Source: Amphibalanus amphitrite (taxonomy: Eukaryota > Arthropoda > Thecostraca > Balanomorpha > Balanidae). From it: DNA of 64,000 nt. Under the pieces are notes generated by a model that saw only the letters and a list, made by a program, of their open reading frames with translations, searched no databases and was not told where the DNA came from. The DNA is taken from assembly GCF_019059575.1 (NCBI RefSeq), contig NW_024881983.1, positions 431,901 through 495,900 of the forward strand, in the 5' to 3' direction. Shown piece by piece: positions 35,345 to 47,143 of the stretch. Each line of letters starts with the position of its first letter. Position 1 is the first letter of the stretch. A program made the position numbers and the translations under genes.

Positions 35345-37534
35345 TTTAAGGTGTTTCGCCGCCACTGGCTCCTAAGACACGTGTGAAGCAGCGAGTCTGT
35401 CGACCAGGCAGCGTGAGAGAAGTTATATAAGGTCAGTCATCCCGGTGCGTCGGTAGTTTCTGGCTGTCGGCAGCTACTTAACACGTCACTTCAGCCGAGA
35501 GTTTGGCTGGAAACTTGGCGCTATATGCATGCTCTGGGAGTTTGCCCACAGGCGTCAAGGTACTCCCTCCTGAGAGTTAGAAAGCATCAACTCGTCACAG
35601 TTGAGAAGTTTCCTAACAATAACAACTATGTCAAACTCCTTACTGAGACTAAGATCACTGCGTTGCTCAAACGCTGACCTGAAAACTCAGTCAGCAGCTG
35701 ATGCTTATCCGTCATCCCTTGAGGAATCAGCCAGAATATATTCTGGCGAACTCGCAGAACGCATGGCTATAGCCATGCGTTCTGCGAGCCATGCGTTCTG
35801 CGAGTTCGCCCAGTAGCATACAAGTCTGCGTCTGCCAAAGTTGGCCCGGAAGTGTCCTCACGTTCCGTTCTGAGAGTTTGTCCCTTCTAACTTCATCGCC
35901 TCTCATTCTGAGAGTCCGGCTAGCTCGCTCCCACCGCCGTTGTGTGCGCAGTGTATTACCACTCGAGGTATGATGAGTCTGACGCACGGAATACACGCGA
36001 TGCATGCGTCAGACACGCGGCGTCTCTGATACTTGGCATGCAGCCGGGTGCTTCGCCAGTCTCAGACGCCCACCGATGACGTCACGATCAGCTGACGGCG
36101 GGCGCAGACTGATTCTGCGTAGAGTCTGTATACGCTGTAGTGCCAGATTGACCGGGCAAATCATCAGCTGGGCCGGCCGGAAGCGGCGCGGGCCAACCCT
36201 GCGGAGGAGATGACGTCCCCTGTGGAGGAGCTGACGTCCCGCGCCTCGACCGGCCGGCCGACCAAGCGGCTGGCGGTCGCCCAGCCGCGCCGGCCCGTTT
36301 ATTATCAGTCAGGTGGCGTCGCAGCCGACTCCGAAATATCCCCTCCCAGCCCCTCACTGCCGACGTGGGCCCATCCTACGGTCGTAGAGGGCCTCGAAAG
36401 AGGATAAATGCCTACATGATCATTCACAGTAAGATCATTTACGAAGACAAATATATCACCATTGGGCGTGCAAGGACAAAATAGAATGTTTTAAATAGGT
36501 ATCTGAACTACCTACATATTAATTTCAAAGTAAATCTTCTTTTGTCCTGAAAGCACAGTTTTGGTTCTACGATATACATTTTGAGTAATCACGTCTTTCG
36601 ATTGCATGCGCACAAATGGGGAGAGATATTCGATATTTCACACCCTGCAAACTCAGCAACGGTCAGTATTTTTTTTTAATAATCTGGGTGCGACATTGAC
36701 CTGATGCCTGACGTGATATGTGCAGCACTATAACTTATGTAACTACCTTCAGCTTTGAAAATTTACTTACTTAAATGATTTTAAGACTTTTTGCAGCTTC
36801 AACCATTTAGTTGATTCCATCACGGTCATATTCCGTAGACCGTAATCCTGTTGTTACCACAGTAACTATTACCAACATAGGTACGCATCGTGCGGATAGA
36901 TCTTTGTATCCAACCCATACAAACGATATTTTGGTACACCGGCATTAGTGAGGGAAAGGCGGCTAAACTTTGTTACTCACTCATCGCTACCGCAATAGGT
37001 TTTTGCAATGCCATGATAAAGAAAAGACGACCGAAAATGCCAATGAACATGCCACAATATACAATACACATTAGGCATCTACGTACAAATAGCAGAGTCA
37101 ACTATCAGTTCCCATTTCTACGAAGACTGGAATATCAAAAGGTTTTCTATTTGTCCTGCTTTAATTTCGTGGCCTTTGAACTGACTGTCGACAATATTGT
37201 GGCTGAGAGATTATTCATACTCGGATGCATCTGACAGACAGGATGTTAATTAAATGCCTGCGGGATGACGCTCTCTTTGAACTAGAGTTTGGCTCCCGTC
37301 TATTTGCAGATACCGCGTGTTTCCCATTAAACTCGCATCAGATGTGTTTTGGAGCTTTTTTTTGACATCCTTCCTTAGCTACAAGGTCAACATGAGTAGA
37401 TGATACCTAGGAAATATAAATAGTTTTTTTTTTTTTGTTTATCGAGGATTGTGAAACAATGTGATATGTAAACAAATGTGATATGTGTGTTCATGTAAAA
37501 CTCAATGAACAAAAGTTAATGCCAGACTTAGCAT
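35345..37534. other. non-coding stretch with hairpins; no gene recognised
   Basis: No recognised protein. A TATATAA word (35424-35430) could be a TATA box, but no initiator stands at the right distance and no transcript can be followed. Short palindromes at 35731-35788 are listed separately. At 36200-36240 the words GAGATGACGTCCC and GAGCTGACGTCCC form a short direct repeat containing CRE-like TGACGTC. Confidence 0.4.
35731..35788. repeat. two adjacent perfect palindromes (16 and 38 bases)
   Basis: CCAGAATATATTCTGG (35731-35746) is a perfect 16-base palindrome. It is followed at 35751-35788 by a perfect 38-base palindrome whose half is CTCGCAGAACGCATGGCTA. A further direct copy of CCATGCGTTCTGCGAGTTCG follows at once, so the structure can also fold in an alternative way. 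It could be the tip of a decayed foldback element or simply a cruciform-prone site. Confidence 0.75.
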
Positions 37535-38000
37535 TTAAAGGGACCCTCCCACCTTAACATTAGATTTGAGTTGAGATAGCCAAAATGGGTCCCTGGCTCA
37601 CAATTACCGGTTTCGGAACTCACAACATCGAGAAATGCCTTAAATCGGAAATATTGAATTTCAAAATTGCGCATTTTGATTCAGAGGGGATAATGCTTAG
37701 GAATACCCCTCTGAATGTGTGACGTCAGCGCAAATATCTAACGATTTTTAAATGTTTGACTAAAACGTTTTGTAGCACGCGGTGGTATATGCTATTTGCG
37801 CGCAACATCTGCCGCAAACGCCGCACTTCTAAAATAAAGTCGCTAGAAACAGCGGAGATCCCAAAAAAGTAAACAAAAGTAAAAGTCTAATATCTTGAAA
37901 ACCGCGGTGAATATTTTTCGGTGAAATTTGGTAGATATTCGTTTTCGCTCTTTTTGAACCGAGCGACATCACTTTCATGCCAATTCATAAACTTTTTTAC
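37535..38000 (+). mobile_element. TTAA MITE, copy A (right terminus lost)
   Basis: It begins TTAAAGGGACCCTCCCACCT and runs about 466 bases. It ends in ...CATAAACTTTTTTAC, where the inverted terminus expected from copy B is missing. Comparison with the next, oppositely oriented copy shows that the full element has TTAAAGGGACCCTCCCACCT at both ends. Its interior has no gene. The TTAA ends suggest a TTAA-targeting transposase, which is inference. Confidence 0.7.
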
Positions 38001-38456
38001 TTAAAGGGACCCTCCCACCTTCAAAAAAGTTTATGAATTGGCATGAAAGTGATGTCGCTCGGTTCAGAAAGAGCGAAAACGAATATCTACCAAATTTCAC
38101 CGAAAATATTCACCGGTTTTCAAGATATTTGACTTTTACTTTTGTTTACTTTTTTGGGATCTCCGCTGTTTCTAGCGACTTTATTTTAGAAGTGCGGCGT
38201 TTGCGGCAGATGTTGCGCGCAAATAGCATATACCACCGCGTGCTACAAAACGTTTTAGTCAAACATTTAAAAATCGTTAGATATTTGCGCTGACGTCACA
38301 CATTCAGAGGGGTATTCCTAAGCATTAGCCCCTCTGAATCAAAATGCTGCAATTTTGAAATTCAATATTTCCGATTTAAGGCATTTCTCGATGTTGTGAG
38401 TGCCGAAACCGGTAATTGTGAGCCAGGGACCCCATTTTGGCTATCTCAACTCAAAT
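38001..38456 (-). mobile_element. TTAA MITE, copy B (opposite orientation, outer terminus lost)
   Basis: Starting with TTAAAGGGACCCTCCCACCT at 38001, this is the reverse complement of copy A with small differences (for example ACCGGTTTT here against AACCGCGG there). It is cut at its far end at ...CTCAACTCAAATT, where the 97-base repeat of the retroelement region begins. With copy A it forms an approximately 920-base head-to-head palindrome nested in the arm. Confidence 0.7.
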
Positions 38457-38553
38457 TTAGCGTGTCCTCCGATCAACTCCTCTCCCTGTTTGGCTGTGAA
38501 AGGCCGTCAACACCCGGGTTTATCTTCGCCTCCAGCTCTGTGCGAGCCACCGC
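38457..38553 (-). repeat. 97-base direct repeat, copy 1
   Basis: Identical to 38850-38946 over 97 bases (TTAGCGTGTCCTCCGATCAA through AGCCACCGC). The pair lies just past the 3' end of the reverse transcriptase/RNase H region, separated by 296 bases. Direct repeats split around short unique sequence are known from Ngaro/DIRS-type retroelements, which fits the adjacent enzyme. An LTR remnant or a simple duplication is also possible. Confidence 0.75.
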
Positions 38554-38849
38554 TTCGTCAAACCCGGGTGGACGACGAGGGTCGTTTGGGAACAAAGGAC
38601 AGGACGGTGATGATGGGGATGGTGGGTGGGCAAACACTCCGCGCACCCCTTGTACACCGCGGCTCGGCTCACACTGCGCGTGTTATCGGCCGACCACGGC
38701 GGGGCCGCCGCGGTTCTGTTTGTTCTTCTCCACCCTTCTCGTTATCGCCCCCCCCCCTCCCCTCCCCCTTCCCTGGACCCCACTGGCTCGGTGTCGCGTC
38801 GTGTCACGTCGGCCCGCTAATCACGATTCAACGTCCCGTTAATGCTTGA

Positions 38850-38946
38850 TTAGCGTGTCCTCCGATCAACTCCTCTCCCTGTTTGGCTGTGAAAGGCCGT
38901 CAACACCCGGGTTTATCTTCGCCTCCAGCTCTGTGCGAGCCACCGC
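38850..38946 (-). repeat. 97-base direct repeat, copy 2
   Basis: Second copy of the 97-base repeat. Between the two copies (38554-38849) there is GC-rich sequence with a C-run near 38749 and no recognisable frame. The mirror copies are 49184-49280 and 48790-48886. Confidence 0.75.
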
Positions 38947-39017
38947 CAAACACCCCAAAGGAACCAAGGGTATGTGTATTCATACTAGATTATGCGCGCG
39001 TGTCCCGTTCACAGGGT

Positions 39018-40587
39018 TCACAGGCGGTACCTGTCAGCACGTGGGTTCCACGGCTCGGGTCCTGTAGGTACTCCGCCACACACGATGGGGGCCGGACCGG
39101 ACACTGGGCCGCCTGTGGCCGCAGCCGCCGGAAACCGCGCCAAGTCGTGCCGACTGAGCGCGTCGGCCGCGCCGTTCTCTTTCGTTGCCACGTACTCGAC
39201 GGATACAGCGAACTCATGGAACGCCGTCCAGAACAGGGGCTGACGCAGCAGCGCTATAATCAGTGGCGACCCCGACCATCCCCTCCCCCAGACCCCCACC
39301 ACCCCCATGTTATCGGACCGGATCAGCACGCGGTGCCCGCCCCATCTCTCTCCCCACACCAAACATGCCACCATGACGGGGATGAGCTCCAGCCACGTCA
39401 TGGATGGCGCGGCGTCACACTGCCGCTCGCGGGGCCACTCCATCATCCACCATTCGTCTCCGTGCCACGCCCCCATCCCCCGACGTGAGCTGTCCGTGTT
39501 CATCACAATACAGTGGTCGTACTCGCCCGGTGGCGGGGGGGGGGGGGAATGCCGTACCACATCGGCAAAAAGTGGCCCACCACCGTAAAACCGCCCGTAC
39601 ATCGGCCGTGATCCGCACCCGGCGGTTCGGTCCGCTAACAGAGTGCGCCGCATCTAGCAGGCGTCTAGTGAACGCCCTCCCCGGCGGGACGTACTTGCTG
39701 GCGTGCACGAGCGTCCCACCACCGACAGCAGTTCCCGCTGTGTGCATTTCTGTCGCCCGAGCAGTGTCTTTAGTAACTCCTGGGTGCCCACTAGCTTGGC
39801 GTCTGGCAACGCTAGGGGTCTAGGGTGTTTCTGTGTCTATCACAACCCGAGAAGCTCCATCCGTGTTGATGGCGGGGCGCGTTTCCGCTCGGCCAGCGGC
39901 ACGCCCACTTCCGCACAAATGTCTCGCAGTCTCATACGCTACGTCGGCACTGTCCGATACTCCGCGCCCTACCCCGAAGAAGTCATCTAAATAATTGCGT
40001 ATATACACGTCCGATGTCTGATCCTGGAACACATAGGCGCAAGCATGTGGCAAAATCATTGAAAACCCATGGACTGCTTCTAGCCTCAATGGCAGACAAA
40101 CCTGGTAGTATAGTAAACCGTCCCAACAGAACCCCAGTAGCGCCCACTGGCCGGGCCGGACAGGTATAAGTTTGAATGCATTTTTAACATCGGTCTTGAA
40201 CAGCAAGGTCCCGGCGCCTCCAGCTAGGAGAATCGACCGCACGGCCTCGTCGAATGATGTGTACGTCACACGAAACTCGTCTGGGTCTAACCCGGCGTTG
40301 ACCCCGACATCTCTCGACTGTGATAGATCTAAAATGAGCCGCACTTCGCCATTAGGTTTATCGCGCGCACTCAACGGGTTCACTATCATGTTCGGCAGCG
40401 GTGGAGCATGGAACGGTCCCCGTGTCGTACCGTCCGCGACCTCTCGCCGAATGGCTGCCGTCACCCCGGCACGGCGCCGTTCGGCGGACTGATTGTTTTT
40501 CGCGAAACGGCCCCGCGCCGCACCGCGGTATCCAATGTCAGCCCCGTGCCGGAACCGCCCAACGACAGTTTCTCTGGCATCGACCAT
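39018..40587 (-). pseudogene. degenerate retroelement reverse transcriptase / RNase H (DIRS-like candidate)
   Basis: Two minus-strand frames belong to one retroelement polyprotein. The upstream frame (40587-39820) has GPFHAPPLPNMIVNPLS and RLILDLS, then motif A LFKTDVKNAF and motif C YLDDF, the catalytic aspartates of reverse transcriptase. The downstream frame (39653-39018) has RNase H pieces: MNTDSS, ELIPV, RSDNMG and ADALSR. Between motifs A and C the usual LPFG region is displaced into another frame (an RSSPWVF-like motif is there), and the two parts are out of frame after VAY. The element is therefore broken by several small indels, at least some shared by both arms. The RT-RNase H order without protease or integrase, and the NPL-S opening, resemble DIRS/Ngaro-type elements, but no tyrosine recombinase is visible. 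A gypsy-like origin is not excluded. Confidence 0.75.
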
Positions 40588-41077
<490 letters not shown>

Positions 41078-42977
41078 CCGTCCGTCCCAGGCCATGTCCC
41101 TCCCTTGTTCGTCGGTTTGTCGGCGGTGTAGCTTTTATCACCGCTACGGCCGCCCAGGCCGTAAGCAAATAGCACCACTGGGTCCACAGATTCCCTCATG
41201 TCCGGCTTTCGCGTTTGACGCGAGCACTAGTCAGCGAGTTTGCCGCGCTGCGTTTCTGCTGGGCTATACGCGTTGAACTTGGCATGTCTGGCAGGCGCCG
41301 CTATTGCGCCAGGTATATATCGATACCATACCGAGGCCGCGATGACATGCACACGCACCGACCAGTTGGCGACATGTTGACCCTGTTAATGTCATCTAGA
41401 CCGCCTTGCCGACGCCGGGTCTAAGCCAACAGAAATGTGACGCCCACACCACGTGGTCAGAGTATAACCGGATCCAGTCATTCCAGCCGGTGGTCCAACC
41501 TACATACACTAACCGTCGCGTTCACTGCCTTGCTGGGGGAGAGCCGGCGCCGGCCGAGACGAGACGACGAGTCGGCCGTTTGGGGTGACGTCCTTGAGGC
41601 TCGCTTTGGCGGAGCTTAATGACGTCCCATTGGCGACCGAACTGGTCTGATGACCTGGGCATTCCAGCCCAATCAGGAGCCGGACGGCAGGGGAGGGGGG
41701 GGGGGTCCAACTGACCCCTTCCCCACACGCTAGACGCAACAGAACGCCGCACACGGACGAGGGATATGATAGGTGTACGGATCAGGCTCATTCGAAAGCC
41801 CGACCCATCAGTATCACAAGCGGCGGCCGCCGCCGCGACGGGACAGTGACGACCTGCAGTTGTGCAGTTACATTCCGACTTAGCGTTGGAAACGGTCTAA
41901 CATGAGCCTTCTTGCTGATACGTGCCCTGTGGAAAGACCGCAGTCGACACAGCCAGCCGGGAACCACCGCGGCACGTCAGCGTGACACTCACCATATCAA
42001 TCCGCCTAGCGCTCAAAGCCAGCCGAAATCGGGGCGCCCGGGGCACCCGGCTAGCCGACATACAATGCATCTCTGCACGGCTGCGTGACACTGACTGGGA
42101 CGGTCTATTCTGCGCACACACCCAGTCTGGAATCCATCACTGCACCGCAGAGTGACACTGACTATTTCGATCTACCCGATGCACATGTCCAGCCAAGTGT
42201 ATCTCCCTCCCCCCCCCCCACCCCACCCTCCGTTATGACCGGCCCCTCCCCAGAACCCAGCCGCCGCTGGAGACCGCTCCCAACGCCCCATCTCCCCTCC
42301 CTGGGCCTCGGCACGGCCGACCTGTTTGTCTTAGCGCGCAGCTGCGTGCCCTCAAACTCTCCCTCTCTGCTCTCCCACCCTCCGCTATCGTCCCGACCGG
42401 TCGTAAGCTCCAATATTTGCTCAGCCGCGACAACACCTCGCTGACGGCGCCTCGTCTTTATCACCTCGGCGTATGCCGTCTAGTGGTGTTAGTTGCAGAA
42501 AATGTATGTCCAATGTCCGTCCAATTCCAATGCTTACGCCGATTTCCGTCCAAAATGTTTAAGCTAGCCATTTGTCCAAAGATGTCCGAAACCTACGCAA
42601 TAGTTTACACTTAACACTGTTATCTTTTTTTATGTTTTTAGCAGCTTTAATGTGTTAATCATCTCAAAGGCTGATTTTCTATTCGCCAATCAGTGTTAAC
42701 CACGATTGCTTTATAGAAATGCTGAGGTGTAGCAATGATTGTCCAAAGTTGTCCAAACCTGCGTCATTGTCCAACCGAATTCCGGATTGGACATTGGACA
42801 AAATCGGAAATCCACAGATTCAAGCTACGATTGACACCACTAAATTGCCGTCTCACCCAATGCCGCCGCGCCCCGATGGAGGCCATTAGATACCCGCCCC
42901 TCTCCTATACGTGCCCGCCTGTTCTGGATCAGTTCGCACCATTACCTGCCGGGTAGAACTCGCGAGTTACGTCACGT
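41078..42977. other. non-coding stretch between microsatellite and 82-base array
   Basis: No gene recognised. A GTCCAA/TCCAAT word recurs around 42500-42620 and 42740-42800 (for example TTGTCCAAAGTTGTCCAAAC). The region may be the unrecognised 5' part of the retroelement, but no gag-like motif can be seen. Confidence 0.4.
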
Positions 42978-43795
42978 GTCAGGTCATACCCGTCGTCGGG
43001 CCAGATATGGCTCGACGGGGACCACAGTTGCCAGGTCCTCCTGTGCACACGGCATGTACTGATCAGGTCTCACGTCGGCCGTGGCCATGACACGACGGGG
43101 ACCACAGTTGCCAGGCTCCTGTCACACGGCATACGGATCAGGTCACACCCGTCGGCCGTGGCCATGGCACGACGGGGACCACAGTTGCCAGGTCTCCTGT
43201 GCACACGGCATATACGGATCAGGTCACACCCGTCGGCCGTGGCCATGACACGACGGGGACCACAGTGCCAGGTCTCCTGTGCACACGGCATATACGGATC
43301 AGGTCACACCCGTCGGCCGTGGCCATGACACGACGGGGACCACAGTTGCCAGGTCATCCTGTTCACACGGCATGTACGGATCAGGTCACACCCGTCGGCC
43401 GTGGCCATGACCGACGGGGACCACAGTTGCCAGGTCATCCTGTTCACACGGCATGTACGGATCAGGTCACACCCGTCGGCCGTGGCCATGACACGACGGG
43501 GACCACAGTTGCCAGGTCCTCCTGTGCACACGGCATATACGGATCAGGTCACACCCGTCGGCCGTGGCCATGCACGACGGGGACCACAGTTGCCAGGTCA
43601 TCCTGTTCACACGGCATGTACGGATCAGGTCACACCCGTCGGCCGTGGCCATGACACGACGGGGACCACAGTTGCCAGGTCATCCTGTTCACACGGCATG
43701 TACGGATCAGGTCACACCCGTCGGCCGTGGCCATGACACGACGGGGACCACAGTTGCCAGGTCATCCTGTTCACACGGCATGTACGGATCAGGTC
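42978..43795 (+). repeat. 82-base tandem array, left half (ten units)
   Basis: Ten copies of an approximately 82-base unit built of ACGGGGACCACAGTTGCCAG, a variable CCTGTG/TTCACACGGCAT part, GATCAGGTCACACCCGTCGG and CCGTGGCCATG. Units fall into two classes by the word before CACACGGCAT: GTGCAC (G) or GTTCAC (A). From the outside in the order is G, A?, G, G, A, A, G, A, A, A. Unit two (about 43109-43140) is shortened by several single-base gaps. Confidence 0.92.
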
Positions 43796-43828
43796 ACACC
43801 CGTCGGCCGTGGCCATGACACGACGGGG
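43796..43828. other. 33-base spacer at the axis of the giant inverted repeat
   Basis: After ...GATCAGGTC (ending 43795) the left strand continues into the next part of the 82-base unit for 33 bases. The sequence then turns back with GACCTGATC (43829). The spacer is simply unit sequence present once, so the fold happens part-way through a repeat unit and not at a special site. Confidence 0.85.
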
Positions 43829-44654
43829 GACCTGATCCCATGCCGTGTGAACAGGATGACCTGGCAACTGTGGTCCCCGTCGTGTCATGGCCACGGCCGA
43901 CGGGTGTGACTGATCCGTACATGCCGTGTGAACAGGATGACCTGGCAACTGTGGTCCCCGTCGTGTCATGGCCACGGCCGACGGGTGTGACCTGATCCGT
44001 ACATGCCGTGTGAACAGGATGACCTGGCCACTGTGGTCCCCGTCGTGCCGTGGCCACGGCCGACGGGTGTGACCTGATCCGTATATGCCGTGTGCACAGG
44101 AGGACCTGGCAACTGTGGTCCCCGTCGTGTCATGGCCACGGCCGACGGGTGTGACCTGATCCGTACATGCCGTGTGAACAGGATGACCTGGCAACTGTGG
44201 TCCCCGTCGGGTCATGGCCACGGCCGACGGGTGTGACCTGATCCGTACATGCCGTGTGAACAGGATGACTGGCAACTGTGGTCCCCGTCGTGTCATGGCC
44301 ACGGCCGACGGGTGTGACCTGATCCGTATATGCCGTGTGCACAGGAGGACCTGGCACTCTGTGGTCCCGTCGTGTCATGGCCACGGCCGACGGGTGTGAC
44401 CTGATCCGTATATGCCGTGTGCACAGGAGGACCTGGCAACTGTGGTCCCCGTCGGGCCATGGCCACGGCCGACGGGTGTGACCTGATCCGTACATGCCGT
44501 GTGAACAGGATGACTGGCAACTGTGGTCCCCGTCGTGTCATGGCCACGGCCGACGGGTGAGACCTGATCAGTACATGCCGTGTGCACAGGAGGACCTGGC
44601 AACTGTGGTCCCCGTCGAGCCATATCTGGCCCGACGACGGGTATGACCTGACAC
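43829..44654 (-). repeat. 82-base tandem array, right half (ten units)
   Basis: Ten units in reverse orientation. From outside in, their classes are G, A, G, G, A, A, G, A, A, A, exactly mirroring the left half. The outermost unit with its unique words (TACTGATCAG, CATATCTGGC) is also mirrored. The array is thus the same array read twice. Confidence 0.92.
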
Positions 44655-46554
44655 GTGACGTAACTCGCGAGTTCTACCCGGCAGGTAATGGTGCGAACTG
44701 ATCCAGAACAGGCGGGCACGTATAGGAGAGGGGCGGGTATCTAATGGCCTCCATCGGGGCGCGGCGGCATTGGGTGAGACGGCAATTTAGTGGTGTCAAT
44801 CGTAGCTTGAATCTGTGGATTTCCGATTTTGTCCAATGTCCAATCCGGAATTCGGTTGGACAATGACGCAGGTTTGGGCAACTTTGGACAATCATTGCTA
44901 CACCTCAGCATTTCTATAAAGCAATCGTGGTTAACACTGATTGGCGAATAGAAAGATCAGCCTTTGAGATGATTAACACATTAAAGCTGCTAAAAATACA
45001 TAAAAAAAGATAACAGTGTTAAGTGTAAACTATTGCGTAGGTTTCGGACATCTTTGGACAAATGGCTAGCTTAAACATTTTGGACGGAAATCGGCGTAAG
45101 CATTGGAATTGGACGGACATTGGACATACATTTCTGCAACTAACACCACTAGACGGCATACGCCGAGGTGATAAAGACGAGGCGCCGTCAGCGAGGTGTG
45201 TCGCGGCTGAGCAAATATTGGAGCTTACGACCGGTCGGGACGATAGCGGAGGGTGGGGGAGAGCAGAGAGGGAGAGTTTGAGGGCACGCAGCTGCGCGCT
45301 AAGACAAACAGGTCGGCCGTGCCGAGGCCCAGGGAGGGGAGATGGGGCGTTGGGAGCGGTCTCCAGCGGCGGCTGGGTTCTGGGGAGGGGCCGGTCATAA
45401 CGGAGGGTGGGGGTGGGGGGGGGGAGGGAGATACACTTGGTGGACATGTGCATCGGGTAGATCGAAATAGTCAGTGTCACTCTGCGGTGCAGTGATGGAT
45501 TCCAGACTGGGTGTGTGCGCAGAATAGACCGTCCCAGTCAGTGTCACGCAGCCGTGCAGAGATGCATTGTATGTCGGCTAGCCGGGTGCCCCGGGCGCCC
45601 CGATTCGGCTGGCTTTGAGCGCTAGGCGGATTGATATGGTGAGTGTCACGCTGACGTGCCGCGGTGGTTCCGGCTGGCTGTGTCGACTGCGGTCTTTCCA
45701 CAGGGCACGTATCAGCAAGAAGGCTCATGTTAGACCGTTTCCAACGCTAAGTCGGAATGTAACTGCAAACTGCAGGTCGTCACTGTCCCGTCGCGGCGGC
45801 GGCCGCCGCTTGTGATACTGATGGGTCGGGCTTTCGAATGAGCCTGATCCGTACACCTATCATATCCTCGTCCGTGTGCGGCGTTCTGTTGCGTCTAGCG
45901 TGTGGGGAAGGGGTCAGTTGGACCCCCCCCCCTCCCCCTGCCGTCCGGCTCCTGATTGGGCTGGAATGCCCAGGTCATCAGACCAGTTCGGTCGCCAATG
46001 GGACGTCATTAAGCTCCGCCAAAGCGAGCCTCAAGGACGTCACCCCAAACGGCCGACTCGTCTCGTCTCGTCTCGGCCGGCGCCGGCTCTCCCCAGCAAG
46101 GCAGTGAACACGCGACGGTTAGTGTATGTAGGTTGGACCACCGGCTGGAATGACTGGATCCGGTTATACTCTGACCACGTGGTGTGGGCGTCACATTTCT
46201 GTTGGCTTAGACCCGGCGTCGGCAAGGCGGTCTAGATGACATTAACAGGGTCAACATGTCGCCAACTGGTCGGTGCGTGTGCATGTCATCGCGGCCTCGG
46301 TATGGTATCGATATATACCTGGCGCAATAGCGGCGCCTGCCAGACATGCCAAGTTCAACGCGTATAGCCCAGCAGAAACGCAGCGCGGCAAACTCGCTGA
46401 CTAGTGCTCGCGTCAAACGCGAAAGCCGGACATGAGGGGAATCTGTGGACCCAGTGGTGCTATTTGCTTACGGCCTGGGCGGCCGTCGCGGTGATAAAAG
46501 CTACACCGCCGACAAACCGACGAACAAGGAGGGACAATGGCCTGGGACGGACGG
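44655..46554. other. mirror of the non-coding stretch 41078-42977
   Basis: Reverse-complement copy with a few single-base differences and different G/C-run lengths (for example near 45410-45424 against 42214-42223). Nothing further is recognised. Confidence 0.45.
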
Positions 46555-46697
46555 AGAGGAGGGGAGGGGAGGAAAGAGGAGAGGAGAGGAGAGGAGAGGA
46601 GAGAGAGAGAGAGGAGAGAGAGAGAGGAGAGAGGAGGGCGGAGGAGAGAGGGAGGAGAGAGAGGGAGAGAGAGGGAGAGGGAGAGGAGAGAGAGGAG

Positions 46698-46729
<32 letters not shown>

Positions 46730-46804
46730 GGAGAGCGGAGGAGGAGAGAGGAGAGAGAGAGAGGAGGAGAGGAGAGAAGAGAGAGAGAGGAGGGATAGAG
46801 AGAG

Positions 46805-46872
<68 letters not shown>
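46555..46872. repeat. (GA)n microsatellite, right-arm copy
   Basis: About 318 bases of GA with many GG interruptions, against 221 bases in the left arm. It ends in a G-run of about fourteen. The surrounding unique sequence aligns exactly on both sides, so the extra length of about 97 bases lies wholly inside the tract. Arg/Glu frames across it are artefacts. Confidence 0.95.
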
Positions 46873-46874
<2 letters not shown>

Positions 46875-47143
46875 GGGGGGGGGGGTGCGGCGACATGGAT
46901 AAGGGAACGTGCGGCCGAGCGGGCGGACGCGCGGAAAGACGACCTCGAGTGACTAAACGCACACCGCGGCGCCGGCGCGACGGGCCGGTCAGGCAAGTGC
47001 AAACAGCAGATAGCCCGGCACGGCAGGCTGTGGTACTGCGATCCTAGGCGTGACTTCGGGGGCGTATTCATAATTAGACTCGTGCATGATCCTACGCCGT
47101 CGACAGTGCAGAAGGGTGGAAGCCAAGCGACAGGCTGTGGACA

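Noticed and set aside
35424..35430. TATATAA as a core promoter
   Set aside because: No initiator at about 25-30 bases downstream and no transcript or exon recognisable; reported only as a word in the stretch.
43199..44302. CRISPR-like regular repeats
   Set aside because: Units are contiguous with no unique spacers; this is an eukaryotic satellite-type tandem array.
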